Shown here in pieces: positions 14,271-45,219 of a stretch of 64,000 bases of DNA. Source of the DNA: Zoroaster sp. YZ-2022 (taxonomy: Eukaryota > Echinodermata > Asteroidea > Forcipulatida > Zoroasteridae); assembly GCA_029582265.1 (NCBI GenBank), contig CM055828.1:31741263-31805262 (forward strand). The letters are read 5' to 3'. The position numbers were made by a program, and so were the translations under genes. Positions within the stretch are counted from its first letter, which is position 1. Each line of letters starts with the position of its first letter. The notes beneath the pieces were generated by a model that was given only the letters and a program-made list of their open reading frames with translations, was not told the origin of the DNA and made no database searches.

Positions 14271-15345
14271 ATGGCGTCCTCACAGATACCAGATGTTTCG
14301 AGTCGTCACCCGGTTGCAAACGATAAGTTGGACAGTAATGGATCACAAGAGGGCGTAGATACATTTGCACTTCTGGCAACGTCAACTTCCGGAAATCTGT
14401 CGACACCATGGTACCCTCATAGAGACGAAGATCTCGCAATTTTGGAAATTCTGATCACAGCTTCTATTTTCGTACTGGCAATCTTCGGTAACTTTATTGT
14501 CATTGCAGTTTTATGGCGTCGACGCAAAAGTCTTTCTCGTATGCACTATTTTATCATTCATCTCTGTATTGCCGACCTGACGGTTGCGTTTTTCTACACT
14601 CTGCCTCAGATGATTTGGGATATAACCTACAAGTTTTATGCTCCAGATGTCATGTGTAGACTGGTAAAGTTCTTTCAGCTTTTCCCAGTCTATCTGTCAA
14701 CGTACATTCTCGTTATGACAGCAATAGACAGGTACCTTGCCATATGTCACCCTTTGATGGGCTTGAGACGCAACCAAACGTTTCGTATGCGCGTCATGGT
14801 CCTGATAGCATGGATCTTAGCGGCCGTGTGTAGCGTACCGCAACTGTTTCTCTTCAAGTTGAAAAATCGCGCCAAGAATGCTCCCACTCCGTGGATGGAT
14901 TGCCGTGGTAACATAAAAACAACAGAAGGAGCCCAGGCTTACATTACGTTCTTCACCATGGCTGTCTATGTGATTCCCAGTTTAATTCTGGCGGTCATGT
15001 ACGGGATGATATGCATCACTGTCTGGAAAAACATGGGCAAGAATTACAAGTCACCTGATGATACAAAGACTCCGCTGCCGACGTCACCGCCGAAAGATAA
15101 CAACAATTGGGAAGATGATGAGACCGACAGACTGAACCCAGATCAAGTGGAAATGCAACAGCCGACAGTCGCCAAGCAGAAGGCACCGGTCCAGTACAGG
15201 CGCCACGGAGCGGCGGGTAAGGTATCACGGGCCAAGATCAAGACGGTGAAAATGACGCTAACGATTGTGACAGTTTACGTTGTGACATGGGCTCCATTCT
15301 TCGTCTCACAAATGTTATCTGTATGGGCAAATGTTTATTACGACT
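14271..15345 (+). CDS. AVPR/OXTR-like: Exon 1 of the vasopressin/oxytocin-type receptor (N-terminus to TM6)
   Basis: It encodes residues 1-358 plus the first base of codon 359. The exon ends at a consensus donor (CGACT|GTAAGTAT). Without splicing the frame adds only seven residues and stops before TM7, so splicing is needed for a complete receptor. A GTG immediately precedes the ATG; the ATG is taken as the start. Confidence 0.92.
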
Positions 15346-16802
15346 GTAAGTATAATTTTCTGCTGTAAGTTCAATAGTAAATTATGCATATGCATCATGT
15401 ATGACATCACATGTTAACTTCGACAGTGCCCTCCATTGACGTCATCAATACCATGTAAAAGGTCAAACAAATTGAGAACACACTCAAATTGTCAAAGGAG
15501 CGGCACGCGTACCCAATTCCAATTCCGCTGGTACATGCTAATTCCTTTCGCAAGATCTTGTGAAAAGTCGCAAAAATGGTGACCATAAAGCCAGCTATTA
15601 TTTATAGCTGAATCGTCAATATACATACATGTGTTTCAAAAGTATATACAATAGTGTATGTGTAAAGTGCATGCGCTGCTACTGCTGATTGAAGTAAACT
15701 TACTTTACTATTTTGACAGAGTTAATCAGCCTCAACATTTTACCACATTGGCAGTAATTTTAATTAGATAAAGGTGATGGGAAGCGAAGCATCCATGAAC
15801 CAAATGAATAATTCCTTTTTTTTCTCTGAGCAAGGGCGTTCTTCAGTTTGTGACTGATGCGTAAGGTTTATTGTAATTTTAAATGAGGCACACTATTTTA
15901 GTTTGCAAAAACACCATGCGTTTATCTCAACTATCGCTAAGTGAAGAACCTTATCGCACGACTCGTACCTCGACTGTCGCTGAGTGAGATTATGGTTCAG
16001 GGTAGAACCAATATTGGGTAACTCGTTTCTCAACTATCGCTAAGTGAGAACAAGGTTCAGGGAGCACCATGGGGACTTCACGGGGATTCTCTACGTTTCG
16101 ATTAGCCTGGAGAATGACGAAGATTAGAAACGATACCAATACCAAAACGATACCAATACTCCAACGAAGCAAACCCTTAAATCTTACACACTATTTCATT
16201 TATTATTTATTTTCAATTTGTATTTATTTGATACAATAGTTTGCAAAATGCAGCATGTTAAAACTATTCATATTAACAGTTACACATTTACCTCTGGAGA
16301 CGCAAATTCCATGTTGACAAGAATAGGGGTGTTTTCGTACATATCTCTTAGTTGTATTTAAGTGTGGGTGAATTTACAGACACATTTTACAAAAGGTAAA
16401 TACTAACTTTAAAGGCCCATAATTTCAAACAATAACAAATTGAAACAATAGTGAAACCATCCAAAATATTGCATTCAAGGATTGGTGAACAATGCTTCCG
16501 TCCATCTTGTTTGAAAGTAATTGACTTAATTTCCAGGATAAATGTAAATATTAAGTTTATGTTTGATCTAATTTGCAGCTATTGGCTTTACCATCACATT
16601 ATTGCTGACGAGTCTGACGAGTTGTATCAATCCCTGGATTTACTTCGCCTTCTCCAGCAACGCCATCCGGGACATCAAGCAGACCTTTGGTTGTTTGACT
16701 GTTTTTCGTCCAGACAATGGTCTTGCCTCCGATAGGACTCATCACGATGACACATCCAGTCGCTTCGTATCAACCACCGGTACCGCTACGGCTCACATGT
16801 AG
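14271..16802 (+). CDS. AVPR/OXTR-like: Vasopressin/oxytocin-type G protein-coupled receptor, complete, 2 coding exons
   Basis: Join 14271..15345 and 16579..16802 gives 432 codons plus TAG. It is a rhodopsin-class receptor expected at the plasma membrane to bind an oxytocin/vasotocin-like nonapeptide (echinotocin type if an echinoderm) and couple through Gq. Seen: N-glycosylation sites at N23 (NGS) and N42 (NLS) in a ~55-residue N-terminus; TM1 ~57-82 with GN at 73-74; TM2 with LCIADL and D102; the family signature LPQMIWDIT at 111-119; disulphide cysteines C129 and C211; DRY at 153-155; a long acidic, proline-rich third loop ~252-320; SRAKIKTVKMTLTIV leading into TM6; TWAPFF at 339-344; NPWIY at 376-380. 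LPQMxWDIT, RAKIKTVKMT and NPWIY are hallmarks of the vasopressin/oxytocin receptors and separate it from CCAP/NPS and GnRH receptors. The intron lies between TM6 and TM7, where vertebrate OXTR/AVPR genes also have one. The ATG at 14271 has G at -3 and +4. The exact ligand is inference. Confidence 0.93.
15346..16578 (+). other. Intron of the vasopressin/oxytocin-type receptor with a 60-bp tandem repeat
   Basis: This phase-1 intron is 1233 bp. Around 15926, 15969 and 16029 the word CTCAACTATCGCTAAGTGA recurs, with changes. The last two copies lie in 60-bp units starting at 15961 and 16021, which share ACTCGT, GAGTGAGA-like and GGTTCAGGG words. No other feature recognised. Confidence 0.6.
16579..16802 (+). 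CDS. AVPR/OXTR-like: Exon 2 of the vasopressin/oxytocin-type receptor (TM7 and C-tail)
   Basis: The acceptor is CTAATTTGCAG|CTATTGG. It joins in phase 1 to give a serine at residue 359, then TM7 with SCINPWIY and a ~50-residue Ser/Thr-rich C-tail ending GTATAHM. The tail has one cysteine (C397) as a possible palmitoylation site. No clear AATAAA follows within ~700 bp; an ATTAAA near 17515 is a weak candidate. Confidence 0.92.
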
Positions 16803-16965
16803 TCCTTATCTGCATTCAAGGGAGTGTACACCTTTGGTAATTTCCCAATTATAAAATTACTGCGTAATAATCTGGAAAAAAAAGCTATTTGATTATGAAG
16901 TTAGTGATGGAGTACCACACAACCTGAGAAATTATTCCGTCTGAGATGCTGGCATTTTTGAGAAA

Positions 16966-17285
16966 ACGTATTTAAAACCCTCCTACTATTGCTGCACTTT
17001 AGTGGGAAGCTGCTATAGAGGTCAAAATCAGTCAACTGCCTGTTTTGACTGTTGACCCAAATATGCACACAGGGGCATTTTTGACTGGTTTTTACTGTCA
17101 TTTTTACCACCCTGAACAATACCAGTCAAAAACGGTTGACTCATTTTGACCTGTAAATGTACTTAATACACGTAAGGTTTGACAGTGTTTGGCTTTCAAG
17201 TGCACTAGATATACCTTGGCTAGTATATCAACATTTTGACTGATTTTGACCCTTGAAGTAGTAGGAGAGTTACGAATTTAAAATG
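16966..17285. repeat. TTTGAC-rich foldback element downstream of the receptor gene
   Basis: Left side TTTAAAACCCTCCTACTA and right side TAGTAGGAGAGTTACGAATT form imperfect inverted ends. Inside, GGTCAAAATCAGTCAA is mirrored by TTGACTGATTTTGACC. TTTGAC or its complement recurs about ten times. It starts ~165 bp after the receptor stop codon and may overlap its 3' UTR. Confidence 0.55.
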
Positions 17286-17687
17286 AATCACGTTCGGCAG
17301 TGATTTATTTTCCATATTAGAATGAATGCAGACAGATCGTTAATGAAATAATGGCTTTAGCTGAAACTGTCGTACATCTCTCTTGATTCTTATAAAGTAT
17401 GCCCGCAAAAAAGTTAAAATACCATTGTGTTATATCGGGCGATATTGTTTGCAATATTTACAAACATTTTACCAAATGGTGTACAATTCATTTAATTATC
17501 TTGTTGATGTTAACAATTAAAAGACATATTCTCAGAGGGGAAAAATAATGAAATGTGCTTGCTCAGAGGAAAACAGAAATAGAAACCCCGGTACCGGATG
17601 TCTTGGAAAATGTTCCGTTTTCTGTTGCTCATAGGAGATTGTATCATCTCAGAAGTATTTCGGAGAGATGATTTAATGTGTTGTACT

Positions 17688-18135
17688 CAGTGGTGGCAAT
17701 TGGACAACGGGGACGGGGGAGGAGGGGATGGCATAGGCCCTACTTGAAAGAAAAAACAAAATCCTAATGCATGAAAACAGTAAAGCTGATGTACATAAAT
17801 ATTAATTTGTTGGATGGTCGTGTAAGTGGTATAATGTGGGACCACATTGGCGTTATCAGAGGAGGCAACACCCTCCCTCCAACCAACCTTCCCCTGAGAC
17901 TGGTCCCCCGTCTCTATCCTCAAGAATACAGACATGCTCCTGTCGTATGTACCATTCAAGGAATTTCATTGGATGAGTTGTGCTGAAAATTCGACGTCAC
18001 GCTTCGAGGCTAGCGCGCTAGCTACCAACCAAGGTCAAAGTTGAATCTCAGGTAAACATGGCGGCTGGTATCTGGCGTCGTTCACGAGCCTCAAAGCGTA
18101 ACGTCTTCATGCCGCCCATTATAGCGCCGCCACTG
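17688..18135. repeat. Possible MITE with CAGTGG(T/C)GGC ends
   Basis: CAGTGGTGGC at the left and GCCGCCACTG at the right are inverted. The right part also contains an internal inverted pair, ACGTCACGCTTCGAGGCT against AGCCTCAAAGCGTAACGT. No convincing target duplication was seen. Confidence 0.35.
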
Positions 18136-19390
18136 TTACCTCACAAGTATGTATTTCATTCAATGAGCTATTCAAAATATATCTTTATGCAGGGTGATGC
18201 TTCTGCATAGTTAATTTTCTAATTCCAGGCAGATGTTTAGAAAATAATTCAAAAAATCTAACATGGATTGATATTTATGGGATTATGTTTGTTATTCATG
18301 TATTAAAAAAAATATATATAGTACATATTTTATTATCATTGATTTATTTCGTTGATGTTATCTTTGGGATTATTATTTTTTGATTGAAAACAACACTTCG
18401 AAGTGTTATTTTGATTGATTTAGATTTGATTTATCTTCATAGGTAATTTCTATTTTTTTTTACTCATCTTGCTCTGTGCAAATTAATCTAAATATGTTTT
18501 GTCTTGAACTAGAATTGTAAATGTATCATCATGGGATTGTATATGTAATTACAATTAAATATAATTATTTCCTTTAATATGCCCTGAAGGACCACAGCGT
18601 ATATATTAAAGTAGTCCGTTGTACATGTTTACAACTGCTATGTGCAGTTGATAGTTTGTGTATTCATTGTCATTATTTGTGCTTATTTGATATTTTATTA
18701 TATCATATTCATATATTTGTAATTAGTGTCATGTATTTAATATACCTAGGCATATGTAGTACATACAACCGATCGCTTTCGAGTCGTTCCTTGAAATACA
18801 TAACATTAACGTAACCGATCATATAAACCCAAATGAACTGTATAAAGCATTATTGATAACACTAATCGATTACATACTAATTGATTGATTGATGTACAAA
18901 GGTAGTGGGTCTTAGAATATGTAAATCTATGCATGACGTAAGGGGAAGGTACAACATTGGTCATTACCCGATTACAACATTACAGCATTATAATCTGAAA
19001 GGTAACTTGTTGTGAAGTTGGTAAATGTGCCAATCATCTTCACGGTATTTATGTCTGATGTGATTGCATTTATAGAGAAAACACCAAAGTAATTTGTACT
19101 TGCCTGGTGGCAACTTTTTTCCAGATATTTTGTGTAAAGATTGTGAATGCTTCCTCATATTTTTGTCCACTTTCACCACGCATTGAACTGAAACGTTCAC
19201 AGGTTAGTTGGTTAGCTTGATTCAAAGTAATAATTTTATTCTAATATTGAAGCTGTTTTGCCAACATTACTAATTATGTACCTTCCCTTTACGCAGTAGA
19301 TAACTACGTTTAGAAATTTTCCTTCGATTAATTACTAAAATGTGTGAAATAGCGTGAGGTAGTTGTTCATAGGATATGAATTAATGTAGA

Positions 19391-19421
19391 AAGTGTATGT
19401 ATGTATGTATGTATGTATGTA
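19391..19421. repeat. (GTAT)n microsatellite
   Basis: About seven uninterrupted GTAT units. Confidence 0.9.
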
Positions 19422-20373
19422 TTTATAAATACATATTATCATTACCGTTTTTATATTATTTCAAATGACAATGAGCCAAATTGTACTAAAGAAAAATATT
19501 TAAAACAAAATAACTAAAATGTATTGTTGGCTTTGTGTGATGTGAGAGAGAACAATAGACCTATATCGTGTTGTCAGATACCTGTACGCAAGAGTGATGA
19601 TAGAGCTATACACATACAAGGGATACAAGAGATCATAGCATACAAGGGATCAGACTGTTTTCCCTTCCAACATGGCGTGCTGAAAAGATGGATCGCTCGT
19701 GTTTTTGAATATTTCGCCCGTGATTCCCGTCAATTTTCTATTTAATCTGGAAATTTTCATTGTGAAATCGTCATTTTCACAAAATATCTTCAGAGGCATG
19801 TCTTACGGCAATAACGTTCGAAAAAGAATTTATGACGGGCCAATTGATTAAAGCACTTATCTTGGCCCTATACTGCTTAACTTTGCTTTTTGACTATTTT
19901 CATGAAAATATAAAACTGTTAAGATTTAAGGAAAATTGCCAGAAATCACTGGTGAAATAGCAAACACACGGATGATGAATCTTTAAGATGGATACAGGTA
20001 ACAGATAATGAACTCAACTGCATTTATTTTACTAAATGCGAAAAAAGGAGCAAATCAAATGATTATAGAGACAAAGAAACAACTGGAGAGGTGAGTGAGT
20101 TCTGGTGATTGTTTTTGGGGAGAAATTTGAGTTTCTTTAGAGAAAGTGGAATTTCATTTGGATAAATTGAAACCCAGGAGGAAAAATATGTAATGCAAAT
20201 GAAAAGGGTCACTATTTATACGATTCTTCAGTAGAGAACGATGGATAGGGTACGGGGGTTAGGGGTGCGTTTGAACCCCTGAGTGTCATACCGGTTTTGG
20301 GGTCTGGACAGGCAGTATAGTGGAGGTGCTTGGGGAAGAAATGACATTAATATGATAGCCAAACGGCTGTGTA

Positions 20374-20720
20374 AATGAGAACAATGTTCAGAGGTCCAAG
20401 GTTCGAATGGTGAGTCATTCTAGATCGGCAGACATAAGGACAAATAAAAAGGACAATCATTCGTAATCGGGCAAGCCAACAAGGCTAATGAGAATAATTT
20501 CAGAAATCCAGAGGTCACAGGTTCGAATGGTTAGTTATTCTAGATCGGCAGACATAAGGACAAATAAAAAGGACAATCATTCGTAATCGAGCAAGTCAAC
20601 AAGGCTAATGAGAATAATTTTAGAAATCCAGAGGTCACAGGTTCGAATGGTTAGTTAGTCTACATTGGCGGGCTTAATAGTAAGAGAGACAATCCTTTGT
20701 AATTGGGCAAGCGTACTCTT
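20374..20720 (+). repeat. 120-bp tandem repeat with tRNA box-B-like word
   Basis: Units begin AATGAGA at 20374, 20487 and 20607 (periods 113 and 120). Each has GAGGTCACAGGTTCGAATGG (GAGGTCCAAGG in the first), and the first two share TAGATCGGCAGACATAAGGA. GGTTCGAAT resembles the Pol III box B. The third unit diverges after its middle. Probably an amplified tRNA-derived SINE segment. Confidence 0.8.
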
Positions 20721-22884
20721 CCATAAATTAATCTTTCAGGGACATTGTATTCTGGTAAAGAAACAGCGTACACTTTTATGTAAAATGTATATAATGTATC
20801 AAGAGCAACCTTATGTTATGTTGTTGTGTCATTAAGGAGGAATAGTGAAAATGCATTCACATTATTTATTTGAATTCACGTTTGCTTGAACATGACAGCA
20901 TGTAGGAAAATAACCTCTTGTTTGGAAAGGGAAATATCGTCACGATCAGAGCAGATTTTCAACAGGGCAGGGAATCGGCGTCCAAGTATTAACATGCACA
21001 CAGTGACTGAAAATTACTGGCTCATTTATGCAGCAGCTACAGTAATATGACCTTATCATGTGGAGTATTATTTTCAGGCACTGGGTTAATCTAAAACTAG
21101 CACTCCGATTCCATGGCCTGTTGGTCGTTACGATATCGTCCCTTTAAAAGAAAGTAAGCTTTTAGATAATCTTCTCTCAGTGTCTATTCGTGTAATTACA
21201 AGTGGTGAACAACCCCTTTAAATAGGGCCCTCCTCTAAAGAATTACCGTACATTATAAGTATTTTATTGAATAACACCACTGTATTAAGGTTACATCATT
21301 TATGTACATAATTATTGGTTTACTCTGTTAAATTCGGTATAGCTGTGTTACATTGTCTATTCTATAAACGACGTGACTATTATTTTAATTAAACGTTTAA
21401 ATTGTTTTAATGCCAGTATACACTTTTGGTGAATGTCTGTAAATGCATCCATACTTAGATAGAATCCCAGGTGCGAATAAAAGCCAACCTGCGAATGCGT
21501 CAGTTTATTTCATTGTGTCGTTAACGAGAATAGAGTGATTCATGATGTAGGATTTTAGGCTTTGCATGGTGGAGATAGATATTATTGAGGTCTTCGACTA
21601 AAGTGTGCTCTTTGACTAGTGTACGGCGGCTAGTCGAAAACGTTGAGAACAAACCAGCCGGCTCTTCTCAGAGCCACCACTTTTAGAGATTATTACATGG
21701 TGTACCCGAAAGAACTCAATAATAGATTGATTCATATTTCTCGTACATTCGTTAATTAATGTATTCAGAAGAGAAAAGCTTAAGTTGTGAAATAATTTGA
21801 TGAATCGTAACAAAATGATAGCACAGTGAGGCAGAAACATTAAATAAGGTTTCATACCATCATCAAATTCATGTAAATTGAACTTTCGAAGAATACCAAT
21901 AGTGTATAGGGTCTTTAATGGTTAAGTACAACAATGGTAATTACCAGATTCTTAAATTAACAACCTTGTAATTGGTGTAAAGATGGTACAGGTATAAATC
22001 ATCGTGAGAAATGATTTTGTGTGAAGTGCTTTCATCTTAGAGAAAACAGGAATTGTTTTGTCGAATTTACAAAAGTTACCGGCAAGCACTTTTTGTACCC
22101 AAAAATGTTTTTAAAAATCGTCGTTTTCTCAAAATCGTAAGCATCTATTGTGATGACACTTGATTTCTTGGAAACTAGAGGGTTGAATTGAACAAAATAC
22201 CAACGTTGTATTTTCCCTTTAAAATATCTTACTTGCTATACATTACGAGATATTGATTACACAGTAAATAAGTTAGAAGCTGGCCCATTTAATTAGGCTC
22301 TGATAATAGGAATTAACTGATATTACATAATGTACATATTCATTTTACAAATATATATTAATCTTACATAGTAAATAATTATGCTCCATGGACGCTACAT
22401 CTCATCTAAGACCGGCATTGTATTGTGGATAATACTTCTGTTATGTGAAAAATATAAAAGCTATTTACAGGGTAGCCACCGTAGCCTATAGGATGAATTG
22501 GTATAATTCAAACGAAATAAGTCTGTGGTACTCAGTGGCATGCAGTAGGTCAAGAAAAACATGTTTATACTTGAAGCGCCCTCTATTGGTATCATCTGTT
22601 CCTTGGCAGGGTATTAAAATAATGTTCAATGTACACTGTCATTTATTGTCTACAGAGGGCACCATTTATACTGTAAACATATATTGGGAACATGTATTGA
22701 TGTGCAAAAGACCTTTTATCACAGTGCAGCCATCGTGATTTCTTTTCCCCCATATAACTCTACGTGACCAAACTGAGCAAGGAAGAAAACATAGTCTGGC
22801 CCCTTGTATGTAATTTGAATCAGCACTATAATCATGCTTGAGTATGATGGGAATCAGACGAAGACGGTCACAGCATGATAAAAG

Positions 22885-23060
22885 CAGCGGCGTAGCCAGG
22901 ACTTTTTCAGTGGGGGGGGGGGCACAGGGGGGACATTGCTTTTCAGTGGGCCCAGGGAGTATGGTTTTTCCCCTTTTCTTTTTCTTTTCTGTTTTTTTTA
23001 GGGGGGCACCTGGGGGGAGGCACTGGAAATTTGTGGGGGGGGGGCACATTTTCAAATTAC
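22885..23060 (+). mobile_element. hAT-like MITE, left end only (CAGCGGCGTAGCCAGG)
   Basis: CAGCGGCGTAGCCAGGACTTTTTCAGTGGGG matches, in parts, the termini of the intact element at 58.0 kb. G runs and a CCTTTTCTTT tract follow. The right terminal inverted repeat is missing, so this copy is truncated or decayed. Confidence 0.6.
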
Positions 23061-24937
23061 CAAAAGTGTTCAGTCTAAAATTCAAACATGTTAAATTACG
23101 ATAAAAACTTTCATGCATGGCAATGCATTGTTTGCAATTCATACCTACAATGATGTACACCTTTTTTAAAGAGAATGTACGACAAAGTAATCGAATAATT
23201 ATCCACGACCTTATGTGATGTGAAGTTGGTAATACAACTAATTATCCTAAACAAATCATTCTCTCAGAATTGCTGTCATTTCATAGAAAACACAAAACAA
23301 ACAAAAATGTACATTTTCGTTTTGCTTTAATTTATTTTTATGCCAAAATTTTACCCTTTTCTCATTAGTCTTTAGACCCTGCATTTAGCTGAAACTTCCA
23401 CAGGTTTGTTGTTTAATATATATTTTGATTCAAAGACAGTAAATATACCCATAAAAAAGCAGTTTGCCAACATTACCAATATAGCACCCTCCATTAAAAC
23501 ATTTAAATTTTGGGCCCAAAAACAAACAATTAGTTAAAGGCAGAATAACCAATATAAATAAAGAAATTTAAAAAAATTAAAAATAAATTAAGAGCAAAAC
23601 AAAACACAAATTGTAAGTGTTAATAAAGGCTGCTCATCGACTGTTTCCTTCATTTTTAGGTTTATGGCCAGTACCAGATTCAAAAAGGAAATCACTAAGT
23701 AAATAAATAATATTGTTGACAACATACACGCACGAAAGATAGCAACGCGAAGTAAACTTCCCACAAGCGCCTTTAGGATCTCACATTGTGGTCGACCTTC
23801 TTAAGTTTTGACCAATGAGAAAACACGCATCTGTTTAGGCCTTGTTTAATCTGATAAGGTGATTGGATAACATTAAATATCATATTTGTATATAAGCTAC
23901 GTCATGAATACTGATGAGCAGAATGAGTTTGTTAAGGATCTCGTGGTATGGCAAGCCACTTGGCGCTCAGTGGTCTTGTTTCGTGCGTAATGTAGCCAGG
24001 ATGCCGCAAACGCATGGACGAAAGGCTACACGTTTTATTCTAGACCTAATTCTAGAACTGATTCTTCCTAAATATTGCATATATAAAGTCTAGGTCTATG
24101 TAATAAACGTTTATAACGAACATTATGTTAGTGATAATAATTATAGTAAATGTTTAACTTAATTAACTATTAATGGTGGATTATAATAAAATGAAATTGT
24201 TCACGCAGTCATGTAATATTTCGATTGGATTATTTCTTTATTCTTATAATATGTTTCTCTATTTAACAGGAATGTGTTTTTACCCATGCATCTATTTCCC
24301 TTCAATGGAATTTTGCTATATCACCGTTATTTTAAGAAATATCTGTAAAATATCATCTTTAGAACACTTATTTGAATCATAAACTTTCGAACAAAAAGAT
24401 AGATTTCACCTGTATTGTCTAGTCAGAATGTTCTGCCTGACGAAGCTCATCACGGAGATCTGGGTAAGCCCTTGCTGATCCCCAGGGCCCGGCAGCCAGG
24501 GACCGTTTTTCAGTTCCACACTAGCCCCCATGTTTCAAGACTATTAAATGTCATTCGAGTTGTACAAATACAATGTTATTTTACATAACACTATCAAGAT
24601 GATTATATTTTGTTTCAGAAAAAAACCGAAGATTGCAAAAGTAAATTCAAAGAATTGTTTAACTTGTAAACTTCAATAATTTATAAATCACAATAAAATA
24701 CCATGAACGATTTTCTCTGTGCTAATACAATATAAATCTCAAGACTTATAACAAGAAATCCATTTTCAAATGTTTTTTCATTTAATATGTTTCACATTAT
24801 TCACATTATTATAACATGTACCAATTACAATTACTATTATATTTATCGAAGGCTTCTCAAAATGTTTCCATGGCCGTCATCTCAGAGCGTAAATCTGTCT
24901 TACATCACTTGTGCTTCTCCCCTTGCGTGTTTCGGAC

Positions 24938-44373
<19,436 letters not shown>

Positions 44374-44946
44374 GTTTTAGGTTCAATAAGAAAAATATAC
44401 CTGTGCGACTTTAAAATATTTGTTGTGAGAATGTCCCTTTGTTAAATGTTCACACCCGTGCCGCTTGTTCTCTAATCAAATAGTGACCAGTCGATGTTCC
44501 ATTCATCTTGATTGCGAAGTCTTGACGATGCTGTTATGTCAAAGCTATGTCAAATTATTATTTTTTATGGATTTCTATAGACTGATCCCTTGAATTCCAC
44601 TATAAGCCTTGAATTATCCAATCACAACTTGTACACATCTCTTTTATAGACCTAGAGAGAAAGGAAATGATAAAAAGGTCATGATATTTTCCTGATAACA
44701 CATTCTTTATTTATTGAACGGATAACAAGAAGAGCTTCTCAAAAACAGTCAATTATTTATTTTGACTCTTTGCTTTTCACTTCTTCCAGCCAAAAACTCC
44801 TTGTACCTCTATCCATTCATGCGTAATCCCTCTTTTGTCCAGTCCTACGACCACTACCTGACTCTGCTTTTTGTATCTTTTTCTTTTGTGTTCATTTCAC
44901 AGCTGACTAACTTCTGCTCACTCTTGTGTTTATGTACGTATGTATG

Positions 44947-45111
44947 TAAGACTAATTGCGGTGACACCATGTGGAATCTCAATTGAGTAGTAATTAGTTC
45001 TGAAAAGAACTGGAGCATACTGATCGAAACGTCGAGTTGTACCTCCAGTTCTTTTCAGAACTAATTACTACTCAATTGAGATTCCACATGGTGTCACCGC
45101 AATTAGTCTTA
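44947..45111. repeat. Perfect hairpin with ~69-bp arms, upstream of the NPSR-like gene
   Basis: The left arm (44947-45015) and right arm (45043-45111) appear to be exact reverse complements. Arms include GACACCATGTGGAATCTCAA and TTCTGAAAAGAACTGGAG. The ~27-base loop carries ACTGATCGAAACGTCGAG, part of a Penelope-like hammerhead core. The arms match the single-copy sequence at 57.65-57.72 kb. About 0.6 kb upstream of the receptor ATG. Confidence 0.9.
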
Positions 45112-45180
45112 CTTATCATCCTCACCATGCAAAGCTACAAGTTTTACGTATGTATGTATGTTTGTATTCTGTCCCATTTT

Positions 45181-45219
45181 GCCTTTGAGAAAGAACCTGC
45201 TAGGTTCGAAACGTAAGGC
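45181..45219 (+). ncRNA. Degenerate hammerhead-like motif, family 3
   Basis: GCCT pairs with AGGC; stem II AGAACCT-GCT-AGGTTC; GAAA followed by the palindromic ACGT and A. The catalytic box reads TTGAGAA instead of CTGANGA, so it is probably inactive. A diverged copy is on the minus strand at 51.52 kb. Confidence 0.4.

Larger units (their letters stand above)
17286..24937. other. Intergenic between the two convergent receptor genes
   Basis: About 8.1 kb from stop to stop. It holds the possible MITE at 17.7-18.1 kb, a GTAT tract, the 120-bp tandem repeat and a MITE end at 22.9 kb. No further coding exon was recognised on either strand. The 3' UTRs of both genes should lie at its two edges. 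Confidence 0.55.

Noticed and set aside
18054..18150. AACATGGCGGC with a frame and a possible donor, resembling a housekeeping promoter and start
   Set aside because: It lies inside an inverted-repeat segment bounded by CAGTGG(T/C)GGC ends; a MITE is a better explanation and no second exon was found.
22666..23160. 164-codon minus frame with Pro/Lys-rich stretch
   Set aside because: It crosses the G-rich MITE fragment; composition and repeats explain its length.
24438..24470. CTGACGAAGCTCATCACGGAG, hammerhead-like box
   Set aside because: No GAAA box or paired stems follow; not counted with the hammerhead motifs.
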